A stretch of DNA of 64,000 nucleotides from NCBI RefSeq assembly GCF_018130145.1, contig NZ_JAFCMB010000003.1, forward strand, positions 434,001 through 498,000, written 5' to 3'. This document shows, piece after piece, positions 8,808 to 16,722 of this stretch (position 1 is its first letter; each line of letters opens with the position of its first letter). Origin of the DNA: Bradyrhizobium sp. AUGA SZCCT0176. Lineage in GTDB: Bacteria; Pseudomonadota; Alphaproteobacteria; Rhizobiales; Xanthobacteraceae. The position numbers and the translations under genes are program-made. The notes under the pieces are model-generated. The model was not told the DNA's origin. It made no database searches and saw nothing but the letters and a program-made list of their open reading frames with translations.

Positions 8808-8847
8808 TTTGGAACGCTTCTAAACTATAATCTGGAATCACTCTAAA
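8808..8847 (+). promoter_or_regulatory. Two tandem ICE-type Irr boxes upstream of futA
   Basis: TTTGGAACGCTTCTAAA at 8808-8824 differs at one position from the rhizobial iron control element TTTAGAA-N3-TTCTAAA. A weaker copy, TCTGGAATCACTCTAAA, lies at 8831-8847, with centres 23 bases apart (about two helical turns). The pair ends 92 bases before the iron-binding protein start. Irr, a haem-responsive Fur-family regulator, is the expected ligand. Confidence 0.75.
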
Positions 8848-8939
8848 AGAATGCCGTCGCGACATCGCGGCGCTTCGTGCGCGCTATCCGCTGGGCTAGT
8901 GAAACCGGCATCATCCTCGTGCCTGCCGGAGCAGCCCTC

Positions 8940-9968
8940 ATGATCAAATTTCGCGTCTTCGCCGCATCAGCGGCGTTGCTTGGTTTGGCCTCGTCCGCCA
9001 TCACCACGGCTTCCGCCGATAACGGCGAAGTCAACGTCTATACCTATCGCGAAACCAAGCTGATCCAGCCGCTGTTCGATGCCTTTACCAAGGACACCGG
9101 CGTCAAGGTCAACGTCGTCTCGGCGAGTTCAGGGCTCGAGCAGCGCATGAAGGCCGAGGGCGCCAACAGCCCGGCCGACGTGCTGCTGACGGTCGATATC
9201 GGCCGCATGGACGAGGCCGTGAAGGCCGACGTGACCCAGCCGATCAAGTCGGAGGCGCTCGACAAGGTCGTGCCGGCGCAATATCGCGATCCCGACGGAC
9301 ACTGGGCCGGCATTTCGATGCGCGCGCGCGTGATCTACGCCTCGAAGGATCGCGTCAAGCAGGACGCCATCACCTATGAAGAGCTCGCCGATCCCAAGTG
9401 GAAGGGCAAGATCTGCATCCGCTCCGGCCAGCACATCTACAACAACGGACTGTTCGCGGCCTACACCGCGAAATACGGCGAGGCCAAAGCCGAGGAATGG
9501 CTGCGCGGCGTCAAAGCCAATCTGGCGCAGAAACCCTCGGGCGGAGATCGCGAGGCCGCGCGCGACGTCGCCGCCGGCAAGTGCGACATCGGCATCGGCA
9601 ACACCTATTACTGGGCGCTGATGATGAACAACGATCCCGAAAAGAAGCCGTGGGCGGAAGCCACCAAGGTGATCCTGCCGACCTTTGCGGGCGGCGGCAC
9701 CCACGTCAATCTGTCCGGCGTGCTGCTGGCCAAGCACGCGCCGAACAAGGCCAATGGCCTCAAGCTGATCGAATGGCTCGCCGGTGAAAAGGCGCAGCAG
9801 ATGTATGCCGACCAGAACTACGAATATCCGGTGCGTGCCGGCGTCGCCATCAACCCGACCATTGCGGGCTATGGCAAGCTCAACGCCGATTCCCTGCCGA
9901 TCGCCAAGGTCGCCGCCAACCGCAAGGCGGCCGCGACGCTGGTAGACAAGGTCGGCTTTGATAATTGA
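8940..9968 (+). CDS. futA: Ferric iron ABC transporter, periplasmic binding protein
   Basis: A 342-residue exported protein. Its signal peptide (MIKFRVFAASAALLGLASSA, then cleavage after TTASA) is followed by GEVNVYTYRETKLIQPLFDAF, the usual opening of FbpA/FutA iron-binding proteins. The paired tyrosines in GNTYYWALM match the residues that bind Fe(III) in this family. It delivers ferric iron to the permease encoded next. The ATG at 8940 is preferred because GGAG lies nine bases upstream and the signal peptide starts there. Two Irr boxes upstream point to iron or haem control. A palindromic repeat separates it from futB. No ATPase gene follows. Confidence 0.9.
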   Translation: MIKFRVFAASAALLGLASSAITTASADNGEVNVYTYRETKLIQPLFDAFTKDTGVKVNVVSASSGLEQRMKAEGANSPADVLLTVDIGRMDEAVKADVTQPIKSEALDKVVPAQYRDPDGHWAGISMRARVIYASKDRVKQDAITYEELADPKWKGKICIRSGQHIYNNGLFAAYTAKYGEAKAEEWLRGVKANLAQKPSGGDREAARDVAAGKCDIGIGNTYYWALMMNNDPEKKPWAEATKVILPTFAGGGTHVNLSGVLLAKHAPNKANGLKLIEWLAGEKAQQMYADQNYEYPVRAGVAINPTIAGYGKLNADSLPIAKVAANRKAAATLVDKVGFDN

Positions 9969-10018
9969 GCTTCCGTGAAGCGATAGAATCGTGATCGCGC
10001 GGCGACCGCAATTGCGTT

Positions 10019-10200
10019 CCCTCCCCCCTTGCGGGGGAGGGTTAGGGAGAGGGGTGGCGGCAACGGCAGTGCGCGTGGCTTACCCCTCTCCCCTGCCCTC
10101 CCCCGACGCAAGTCGGGCCTGCCTGACTTGCGCAAACTCAAAGTACGCAACCGGGCTAAACCCCGGGTGCGTGGGGGAGGGAGCCCACCTCCACCAGCCA
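10019..10200. repeat. Palindromic intergenic repeat between futA and futB
   Basis: The stretch contains the hairpin CCCTCCCCC/GGGGGAGGG with a 5-base loop at 10019-10041, followed by further C-rich and G-rich complementary blocks (CCCCTCTCCC, GTGGGGGAGGGAG). It looks like the dispersed palindromic repeats common in Bradyrhizobium. It may stabilise the upstream futA message relative to futB. Confidence 0.65.
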
Positions 10201-10235
10201 GTACACCGACTTTCCCCATTCACATGTGACCTCCC

Positions 10236-11882
10236 GTGAACCCTTCCGCGCACGCCGGACGGATCTCGGCGGCCATCGCGGTCATGACCGCGATCATGGT
10301 CGCCGCGCCCGTGATCGCGGTCATCGCGCTGGCGATGAACCCCGCGCCCGATCTGTGGCGGGATCTGATCGCCTATGTGTTGCCGCGGGCAATGCTCGAC
10401 ACCTCGCTGTTGCTGTTCGGCGTCGGCGCGCTGGCGCTTGTGATCGGCGCCGGCACCGCGTGGCTGATCTCGCTGCATGACTTTCCCGGCCGCGCGCTGC
10501 TGTTGTGGCTGATGCCGCTGCCGCTGGCGATCCCGACCTACATCGCCGCCTACGTCTATGCCGACCTGTTCGAACCGCTCGGCCTCGTTCATCGCACGCT
10601 GGCGATCTGGTTTCCGCTGCGCGACACGGTGGCCGCCCTGCCCAATCTGCGTTCGATGCCGGGCGCGATCATCGTCATCGGCCTCGTGCTCTACCCTTAC
10701 GTCTATCTCTCGGCGCGGACGATGTTTCAGTTCCAGAGCGCCGAATTCGCCGAAGCCGCGCGAACGCTCGGCGCCAGCCGCCTGCAGATATTCCTCCGCG
10801 TCTCGCTGCCGATGGCACGGCCGGCTCTGGCGGTCGGCGTGGCGCTGGTGTCGCTGGAAACGTTGAACGACATCGGCGCCAGCGAATATCTCGGCGTCCG
10901 TACGCTCACCGTGTCGATCTTCACGACCTGGCTCAACCGCGGCAGCCTCGCCGGCGCGGCGCAATTGTCCTGCTTCATGCTGGCGATCGTGGCCGGCCTG
11001 ATCGCGATCGAACGCTATGGTCGCCGCAACGTCGCGACCGGGTTTTCCGCCGAGAGCCCGCGGCTGACGCCGCGCACGCGATTGCACGGCAGCCGGGGCT
11101 GGTGGGCGTTCGCCGCCTGCCTTGCACCGGTGCTGCTCGGCTTCATCGTACCGGTGCTGTTTCTGCTGCAGCAGAGTTTCAAGCGCGGGCTCTTGACCAA
11201 TTTCGACATGACGCTGGGACGCGATGCCTTCAATTCGGTGGCGTTCGCGACCCTGGCGACGCTGATTGCGCTCGGGCTCGGCTTTGCCACCATCCTGGCC
11301 TGGCGCTGGCGCCCGGATCCGGTGCGCCTCGTTGCGATGAACATCTCGCAAACCGGCTACGCCCTGCCCGGCCTGGTTCTCGCGCTGGGCTTGCTGACCC
11401 CGGTGCTCGCGATCGACAATGGCCTGAGCGCGCTCGGCGGATGGCTCGGAGGTTCATTGCCGGGGCTGATCCTGGTCGGCTCGGGAGCAGCCGTCGTGAT
11501 CGCCTATGTGATCCGCTTCCTGGCGGTGCCGACCGGACTGATCAAGGCAGGCTTCGAGCGAATCCCGCACGACTACGACGACAGCGCGCGCGCCGCCGGC
11601 GCAAGGCAAGCCACCACGATGCGGCTGATCCATCTGCCGCTGCTCCGGCCGGCGATGCTGGGCGCCGTCATCATCGTGTTCGTGGACTGTCTGAAGGAAT
11701 TGCCGGCGACGCTGCTGCTGCGTCCGCTCAACGTTGATACGCTGGCGACCTCGATCTACCAGTTCGCCAGCCGCGGCAGTTTTGAGGACGGCGCGCTCGC
11801 GGCGCTGCTGATCGTCGCCGCCAGCATCGGCCCGGTGGCGTGGTTGACGCGGTTCTCCGACGTGCCGTCAGGACCGGCGTAG
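10236..11882 (+). CDS. futB: Ferric iron ABC transporter, fused double-domain permease
   Basis: A 548-residue inner-membrane protein with about twelve spans and two binding-protein-dependent permease domains in tandem. The first EAA loop is near residues 165-185 (EFAEAARTLGASRLQIFLRV) and the second near 445-465 (DYDDSARAAGARQATTMRL). This fused layout is typical of FbpB/FutB iron permeases. It works with FutA upstream and an ATPase not present in the window. The start is the GTG at 10236; the ribosome site is weak, fitting translation that is lower than that of the binding protein. The intergenic repeat between the genes may uncouple their levels. Iron specificity rests on FutA and the Irr boxes. 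Confidence 0.85.
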   Translation: MNPSAHAGRISAAIAVMTAIMVAAPVIAVIALAMNPAPDLWRDLIAYVLPRAMLDTSLLLFGVGALALVIGAGTAWLISLHDFPGRALLLWLMPLPLAIPTYIAAYVYADLFEPLGLVHRTLAIWFPLRDTVAALPNLRSMPGAIIVIGLVLYPYVYLSARTMFQFQSAEFAEAARTLGASRLQIFLRVSLPMARPALAVGVALVSLETLNDIGASEYLGVRTLTVSIFTTWLNRGSLAGAAQLSCFMLAIVAGLIAIERYGRRNVATGFSAESPRLTPRTRLHGSRGWWAFAACLAPVLLGFIVPVLFLLQQSFKRGLLTNFDMTLGRDAFNSVAFATLATLIALGLGFATILAWRWRPDPVRLVAMNISQTGYALPGLVLALGLLTPVLAIDNGLSALGGWLGGSLPGLILVGSGAAVVIAYVIRFLAVPTGLIKAGFERIPHDYDDSARAAGARQATTMRLIHLPLLRPAMLGAVIIVFVDCLKELPATLLLRPLNVDTLATSIYQFASRGSFEDGALAALLIVAASIGPVAWLTRFSDVPSGPA

Positions 11883-11896
11883 GTGGCAAAGGCTTC

Positions 11897-12016
11897 CGTC
11901 GTCCCTGCGAACGCAGGGACCCATAACCCCGGTCGTCTATTGCTTGAAGAAGGTCTCTCCTACAGCGCGCCAACGAGAGGGCGCCGCGGGGGTCCCGGCG
12001 CAAGGCCGGGACGACC
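11897..12016. repeat. Dispersed palindromic repeat after futB
   Basis: Two hairpins, GTCCCTGC-GAAC-GCAGGGAC and GTCCCGGC-GCAAG-GCCGGGAC, are joined by about 65 bases. The outer ends CGTCGTCCC and GGGACGACC are also complementary. It fills the gap between the convergent futB and CoA-transferase genes and could act as a two-way terminator. I recall this repeat type from Bradyrhizobium. Confidence 0.7.
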
Positions 12017-12034
12017 ATAGAATTTTGTCGCGCC

Positions 12035-12685
12035 TTACGCGTTCTTCAGCGCGACGCGGAATTCGGCTTCGGTCTTGGCCTTGACCTCGTCCAGCGTGAC
12101 GCCGTCGGCGAGCTCGATCAGCGCCATGCCGTCCTTGCCGTGCTTGTCGATGGTGAACACAGCCAGATCCGTCACCACCATGTCGACGACCTTCTCGCCG
12201 GTCAGCGGCAGGTTGCAGGTCTTCAGGAGTTTCGGGCCGTCCTTGGCGGAATGCTCCATCACAACGACGACGCGCTTGACGCCGGCGACGAGGTCCATCG
12301 CGCCGCCCATGCCCTTGACCATCTTGCCGGGGATCATCCAGTTGGCGAGGTCGCCGTTCTGCGCCACCTGCATCGCGCCGAGGATCGATAGATCGATATG
12401 CCCGCCGCGCACCATGCCGAAGGATTCGGCTGACGAGAAATAGCTGGTCGACGGCAGTTCGCTCACGGTCTGCTTGCCGGCGTTGATCAGGTCGGCGTCT
12501 TCCTCGCCCTCATAGGGGAACGGGCCCATGCCGAGCATGCCGTTCTCGCTCTGCAGGCTGACGTCGATACCGTCGGGGATGTAGTTCGAGACCAGCGTCG
12601 GAATGCCGATGCCGAGATTGACGTAATAACCGTCGCGCAACTCTTTGGCGGCACGAGCGGCCATCTGTTCACGGGTCCAGGCCAT
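12035..12685 (-). CDS. scoB: Succinyl-CoA:3-ketoacid CoA-transferase, subunit B
   Basis: A 216-residue beta subunit of a 3-oxoacid CoA-transferase. It moves CoA from succinyl-CoA to acetoacetate, feeding ketone bodies or polyhydroxybutyrate breakdown products into acetyl-CoA. The catalytic glutamate is E47 in the conserved [11 protein letters not shown]. The N-terminal [10 protein letters not shown] and central [19 protein letters not shown] blocks are typical of the family. It lies 20 bases after subunit A, so the two form an operon and a heteromeric enzyme. A PcaIJ (3-oxoadipate) assignment is possible, but no aromatic pathway genes are nearby. The phasins 9 kb away fit a polymer or ketone role. 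Confidence 0.92.
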   Translation of the reverse strand: MAWTREQMAARAAKELRDGYYVNLGIGIPTLVSNYIPDGIDVSLQSENGMLGMGPFPYEGEEDADLINAGKQTVSELPSTSYFSSAESFGMVRGGHIDLSILGAMQVAQNGDLANWMIPGKMVKGMGGAMDLVAGVKRVVVVMEHSAKDGPKLLKTCNLPLTGEKVVDMVVTDLAVFTIDKHGKDGMALIELADGVTLDEVKAKTEAEFRVALKNA

Positions 12686-12705
12686 GGTGTCTACTTCCTG
12701 TTGAG

Positions 12706-13413
12706 TTACGCTGCGGGGCGCGGACGGGTGTTGCGGAACTCGATCCGCTTCTTGCCGGTGCCGACGTCGATGATGCGTTTGACGAAAATGCCGGGCGTGT
12801 GGATGTGATCGGGGTCGATCTCGCCGGCCGGCACCAGGTGCTCGACCTCGGCGATGGTGATCTTGGCAGCGGTTGCCATCATCGGGTTAAAATTGCGCGC
12901 GGTCTTGCGATAGACCAGGTTCCCGGCGGTATCGCCCTTCCAGGCGTGGACGATGGCGAGGTCGGCGAACAGGCCGCGCTCCATGATGTATTTCTCGCCG
13001 TCGAATTCCTTCACTTCCTTGCCTTCGGCGATCAGGGTGCCGACGCCGGTCTTGGTGAAGAAGGCCGGGATACCGGCGCCGCCGGCGCGGATGCGCTCGG
13101 CCAGCGTGCCCTGCGGATTGAATTCGAGTTCCAGTTCGCCGGCGAGGTATTGCTGGGCGAACAGCTTGTTCTCGCCGACATAGGACGAGATCATCTTCTT
13201 GATCTGCCGGGTCTCCAGAAGCCGGCTCAGCCCGATGCCGTCGACCCCGGCATTGTTGGAGATGACAGTGAGGTTCTTGACGCCGGATTCGCGGATCGCG
13301 TCCGACAGGGTCTCGGCGATACCGCAAAGACCAAAACCACCCGACATGATCATCATGCCGTCCTTCAGAACGCCATCGAGTGCCGATTTGGCGTCGGGGT
13401 AAACCTTGTTCAT
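12706..13413 (-). CDS. scoA: Succinyl-CoA:3-ketoacid CoA-transferase, subunit A
   Basis: A 235-residue alpha subunit. The glycine-rich CoA-binding segment [12 protein letters not shown] and the [15 protein letters not shown] block are standard for SCOT alpha chains. It pairs with ScoB, encoded 20 bases downstream, to activate acetoacetate. The start at [14 protein letters not shown] is chosen because family members begin here; the open frame runs another 39 residues upstream without a family match. A 6-bp inverted repeat sits 41 bases upstream of the start and may be an operator. The cytosolic location and role in ketone body or short-chain acid use follow from the family. Confidence 0.92.
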   Translation of the reverse strand: MNKVYPDAKSALDGVLKDGMMIMSGGFGLCGIAETLSDAIRESGVKNLTVISNNAGVDGIGLSRLLETRQIKKMISSYVGENKLFAQQYLAGELELEFNPQGTLAERIRAGGAGIPAFFTKTGVGTLIAEGKEVKEFDGEKYIMERGLFADLAIVHAWKGDTAGNLVYRKTARNFNPMMATAAKITIAEVEHLVPAGEIDPDHIHTPGIFVKRIIDVGTGKKRIEFRNTRPRPAA

Positions 13414-13453
13414 GGGATGTCTGACCTGATGGAGGAAACGGCTTAAGGCCGGC

Positions 13454-13470
13454 ATAATCTTAAGGATTAT
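13454..13470. promoter_or_regulatory. Inverted repeat upstream of scoAB
   Basis: ATAATC-TTAAG-GATTAT has perfect 6-base arms, 41 bases before scoA. It is AT-rich against a GC-rich background and overlaps the expected promoter, so it is a candidate operator. The regulator is unknown. Confidence 0.4.
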
Positions 13471-13651
13471 TAGGCGAAATCTTCGCACTGCGTCAATGCG
13501 CGCGCTTCTGGACCATCGGCCGCGGTTCACAACGCCAGGATGGCCTTGAAAGCGTCAAGAAAACCCTTCAGGTTGCGTGGGTTGGCAAGGGCTGAAAGCT
13601 AGGCGCGGCCGCCCCGGACAACCAAACCCTCGACCTCAACCCGACCTGGAT

Positions 13652-15583
13652 ATGTCTTTGACGATGGCCCAAGGAATGAAGCGCCTGGGGATGCCGATTG
13701 CGGCGTTTCTCGGCTTGGCTTTGATCGGCCTGATCGGGACCTCCTGGTTCCTCAACCGGGACGCGCTGCGCCAGGCGGTCGAGGCGCAGATTCGCGCCGT
13801 CACCGGGCTCGATCTGGTCGTCTCGGGTGCGATCGACGTCTCGGTATTTCCCGGCAGCTATGTCTCGTTTCACAATGTCAGGCTGAAGGGCGGCGCCACC
13901 GTCGACCCCGCGCTGCAGGTCGACGTGCTGACGGCGAATCTGCGCTTGCTGCCGCTGTTGCTGCGACGGTTCGAGATCGCCGACGTCATGATGCTGCGGC
14001 CGCATATCCGCGTCGTCAGGGACGGCAATGGCGAGAGCAACTGGACGCCGTTCGTCGAGACCATCGCGCGCGCGATGAAGCCGGGCGCCGCGAATCAGGT
14101 GTCGTTCTCCGAGATCCGGATCCAGGACGGCGTGCTCAACTATGAAGACGCTACCAGCCAGGTCTCCGAGGCGCTAAGCGATATCGACCTGTCGCTGGCC
14201 TGGCCGTCGATCTCGCGTTCGTTCGCCGCCACCGGGCAGTTCGACTGGCGCGGCGAGCGCGTCGACGGCTCGGTCAGCGCCAGCGATTTCGTCGCGCTGC
14301 TGTCGGGCGATCGCTCCGGCGTGAAGGCGCGGCTGGTCAGCGCGCCGCTGAAACTGGCATTCGATGGCGCGCTCGCCAACCGCACCAGCCTGATGATGGA
14401 AGGCACGGTGACGATCGACAGCCCGTCGCTGCGCAACGCGTTGCGCTGGATGGGACAGTCGCCGCCCGGCGGCGGCTTCGGCCGCTTCGCGCTGAAGGCC
14501 CGCGCCAATGTGGTCGGCGGTTCCGTTGCGCTGACCAATGTGAATGTCGAACTCGACGGCAACGTCGCCGAAGGCGTGATGACCTTCGCCAATAACGGCC
14601 GACAGACGCTGCAGGCGACGCTGGCCGCCGGCGCCCTCGATTTCACGCCCTACATCTCGACCTTTCGCCTGCTGGCGAGCGGCGCGCGCGACTGGAATCG
14701 GCAATTGTTCGACCTGAACTCGTTGTCGACCACCGATCTCGACATGCGGCTGTCGGCCGCCAAGGTGACGGTCGGCTCGACCAAGCTCGGCCGCACCGCC
14801 TTTGGCGCCAATCTGCGCGGCGGCGCGCTCGCGCTCTCGGTCGCCGAGGCGCAGATGTATGGCGGCATCGCCAAGGGCACGTTCGGCGTCGCGCGCTCGG
14901 ACGCGATCGCCGACGTCAAGGCCCAGTTCCAGTTCACCGATGTCGACCTGCACGCCTGCGCATCCGAATTGTTCGGTATCAACAAGCTCTCCGGCCGCGG
15001 CAATCTCAATGTCTCGCTGGTGGCCTCTGGCTCCAGCCCGTTCGGGCTCGTCACTTCGCTCGACGGCACCGCTACCCTGACCGGCCGTGACGGCGCGATC
15101 GCGGGCTTCAATGTCGAGCAGCTGTTGAAGCGGCTGGAACGGCGGCCGCTGTCCGGCAGCGGCAATTTCCGCAACGGCTCGACGCCCTTTGACACGCTCA
15201 ACGTGGCGGTGAAGTTCAACGACGGCATCGCGACCGCCGAAGACGTCCGCGTCGAAGGTCCCACGACGCGGCTCACGCTGACCGGCACCGCCTCGGTGCC
15301 GGCGCGCGAATATGATCTGAAGGGCGTCGCCAGTCTGACGTCTGCACCCAACGCGCCGCCCGGCTTCGACCTGCCGTTCGTGGTGCAGGGCCCGTGGGAC
15401 GATCCATTGGTGTTTCCCGATCCCGAAAGCCTGATCCGCCGCTCGCCGGGCGCAGCCCCGCTGCTGGATGCAGTGAAGGATCGCAAGACCCGCGACGCCG
15501 TGCGCTCGGTGATCGAGCGGATCACCGGCGGCGGTCCAAGGCCGGCGGCACCTGCGGCGGCCGAGGGCACAAAACCGAACTGA
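13652..15583 (+). CDS. AsmA-family envelope protein
   Basis: A 643-residue protein anchored by one N-terminal membrane span (about residues 9-30, LGMPIAAFLGLALIGLIGTS), with the rest periplasmic. The N-terminal AsmA domain includes VEAQIRAVTGLDLVVSGAID, and DVMMLRPHIRVVRDGNGESNW is the usual strand pattern. The C-terminal half has the AsmA_2 beta-rich repeats ending near GVASLTSAPNAPPGFDLPF. AsmA-like proteins belong to the bridge-like lipid-transfer group and affect outer-membrane phospholipid or LPS assembly. Several close ATGs (13652, 13664, 13676) are possible starts; none has a strong ribosome site. The gene is divergent from scoAB and stands alone. Confidence 0.85.
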   Translation: MSLTMAQGMKRLGMPIAAFLGLALIGLIGTSWFLNRDALRQAVEAQIRAVTGLDLVVSGAIDVSVFPGSYVSFHNVRLKGGATVDPALQVDVLTANLRLLPLLLRRFEIADVMMLRPHIRVVRDGNGESNWTPFVETIARAMKPGAANQVSFSEIRIQDGVLNYEDATSQVSEALSDIDLSLAWPSISRSFAATGQFDWRGERVDGSVSASDFVALLSGDRSGVKARLVSAPLKLAFDGALANRTSLMMEGTVTIDSPSLRNALRWMGQSPPGGGFGRFALKARANVVGGSVALTNVNVELDGNVAEGVMTFANNGRQTLQATLAAGALDFTPYISTFRLLASGARDWNRQLFDLNSLSTTDLDMRLSAAKVTVGSTKLGRTAFGANLRGGALALSVAEAQMYGGIAKGTFGVARSDAIADVKAQFQFTDVDLHACASELFGINKLSGRGNLNVSLVASGSSPFGLVTSLDGTATLTGRDGAIAGFNVEQLLKRLERRPLSGSGNFRNGSTPFDTLNVAVKFNDGIATAEDVRVEGPTTRLTLTGTASVPAREYDLKGVASLTSAPNAPPGFDLPFVVQGPWDDPLVFPDPESLIRRSPGAAPLLDAVKDRKTRDAVRSVIERITGGGPRPAAPAAAEGTKPN

Positions 15584-15804
15584 CGACGGCAGGACCACAA
15601 GCCTGTTTCACGATGACGCTTGCGACCTGGCTCGGACTGGCACCGACGCCGGCTGGTCTCTGGAATAACTGAACATTAACCATACAGGCCCATGATTTGA
15701 GCCGAATTCAGGTGGGCAAGCGCGCGCGAGCCATTGCTGGTTTGTCACCACGATGGCTCTTTTGTTTTGCTGACCGGCGATGGGCTGAGACGTAGGGAAC
15801 ACAG

Positions 15805-16476
15805 GTGGCCGAAGCACCGGGCAGGGAAACGCAAGGGGACAAACAGCCCGAGGCGGCACCGCGAGTAGCCTCAAGCCCGGTGCCGAAGTTAGCTGTCTCG
15901 CTGGCTGCCATGGCCATCATTGGTGCCGCCACCGCCAATTCCTTGCCGAGTTTCGGCGGTTTCTCAATGCCGGTTTTCAATCAGTTCTCTTTGCCGAGCG
16001 TCGATCGGTTGTCCTTGCCGGACTTCAGCCGCTTCTCCCCGCCAAATTACAATCGCGTCGCTGCACCTCCTCCGCCTATCCCGGCTCCGGCCCTCGTACC
16101 GGATCCAGTTGTCAGGGCGGGGCTGCGGGACATTCAGACGTCGCAGGAGCAAAACGCCGATGTGTTGATGTCGCTCATGCAGAGCGCCTCAGCCCAACAG
16201 GCGGATTTGAAAAGAATAACCCGTCAACTCTCCCTGCTGACGGCGCAGGTGAGCTCTCTGCAGAATCAGGCGGCGCCGCTGACGACTTCCAGCATCTCAC
16301 CGTTGACGACTTCCAGCATCCCACGTCCAAATCCTCGCACGCGGGTCATCCAGGCGTCGCGAAAAGTACTCCCTCCAGTTCTTCCTCCAACTCCTCCTCC
16401 GCTTCCCAAGCCTGCCGGCCCCTTTTCGGTAGGGGGCGCTCCGCTCAGTCCGGCACCTGGATCGGGCGCAAGCTAG
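15805..16476 (+). CDS. Pro/Ser-rich protein with one membrane span and a short coiled coil
   Basis: A 223-residue protein starting with GTG behind AGGGA. A hydrophobic segment at about residues 29-46 (LAVSLAAMAIIGAATANS) follows a polar N-terminus, so it is probably a type II membrane protein or has an uncleaved signal. A short repeated pattern comes next in which Ser/Leu/Pro plus Phe recurs (FSMPVFNQFSLPS, LSLPDFSRFSPP). Then comes a helical segment with coiled-coil character (about 105-150, QEQNADVLMSLMQSASAQQA), and a Pro-rich tail. No family is recognised. A role in the envelope is only an inference from the membrane span. The SP-F repeats may be a protein-binding module. Confidence 0.55.
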   Translation: MAEAPGRETQGDKQPEAAPRVASSPVPKLAVSLAAMAIIGAATANSLPSFGGFSMPVFNQFSLPSVDRLSLPDFSRFSPPNYNRVAAPPPPIPAPALVPDPVVRAGLRDIQTSQEQNADVLMSLMQSASAQQADLKRITRQLSLLTAQVSSLQNQAAPLTTSSISPLTTSSIPRPNPRTRVIQASRKVLPPVLPPTPPPLPKPAGPFSVGGAPLSPAPGSGAS

Positions 16477-16722
16477 CACCCAACGGAAAACGCCTCCGCC
16501 ATCTCCTCGAGCCGATCTTGGGAGCAAAGCAGGAATCCGGCAAAGATCGTGGTGTCTGCTTTTGGGGGCAAATCGGAAGTCGCCGACGCAGAGGCTCACG
16601 TCCGCAAATGACCCGAGGCGGACATTTGCCTGGCCTGCTGGCACCTGTGGCTCAGCCCAATCCGCCCCTTCTGAAGGACGGTCTAGCCCGATAAGATGCT
16701 CGTCCTGACCCTGGGGGCAGAC

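Noticed and set aside
16560..16640. Repeat-like fragment with TGCTTTTGGGGGCAAA and GAGGCGGACATTTGCC before the GAF kinase gene
   Set aside because: It resembles intergenic repeats of rhizobia, but no second copy or clear ends are visible here.
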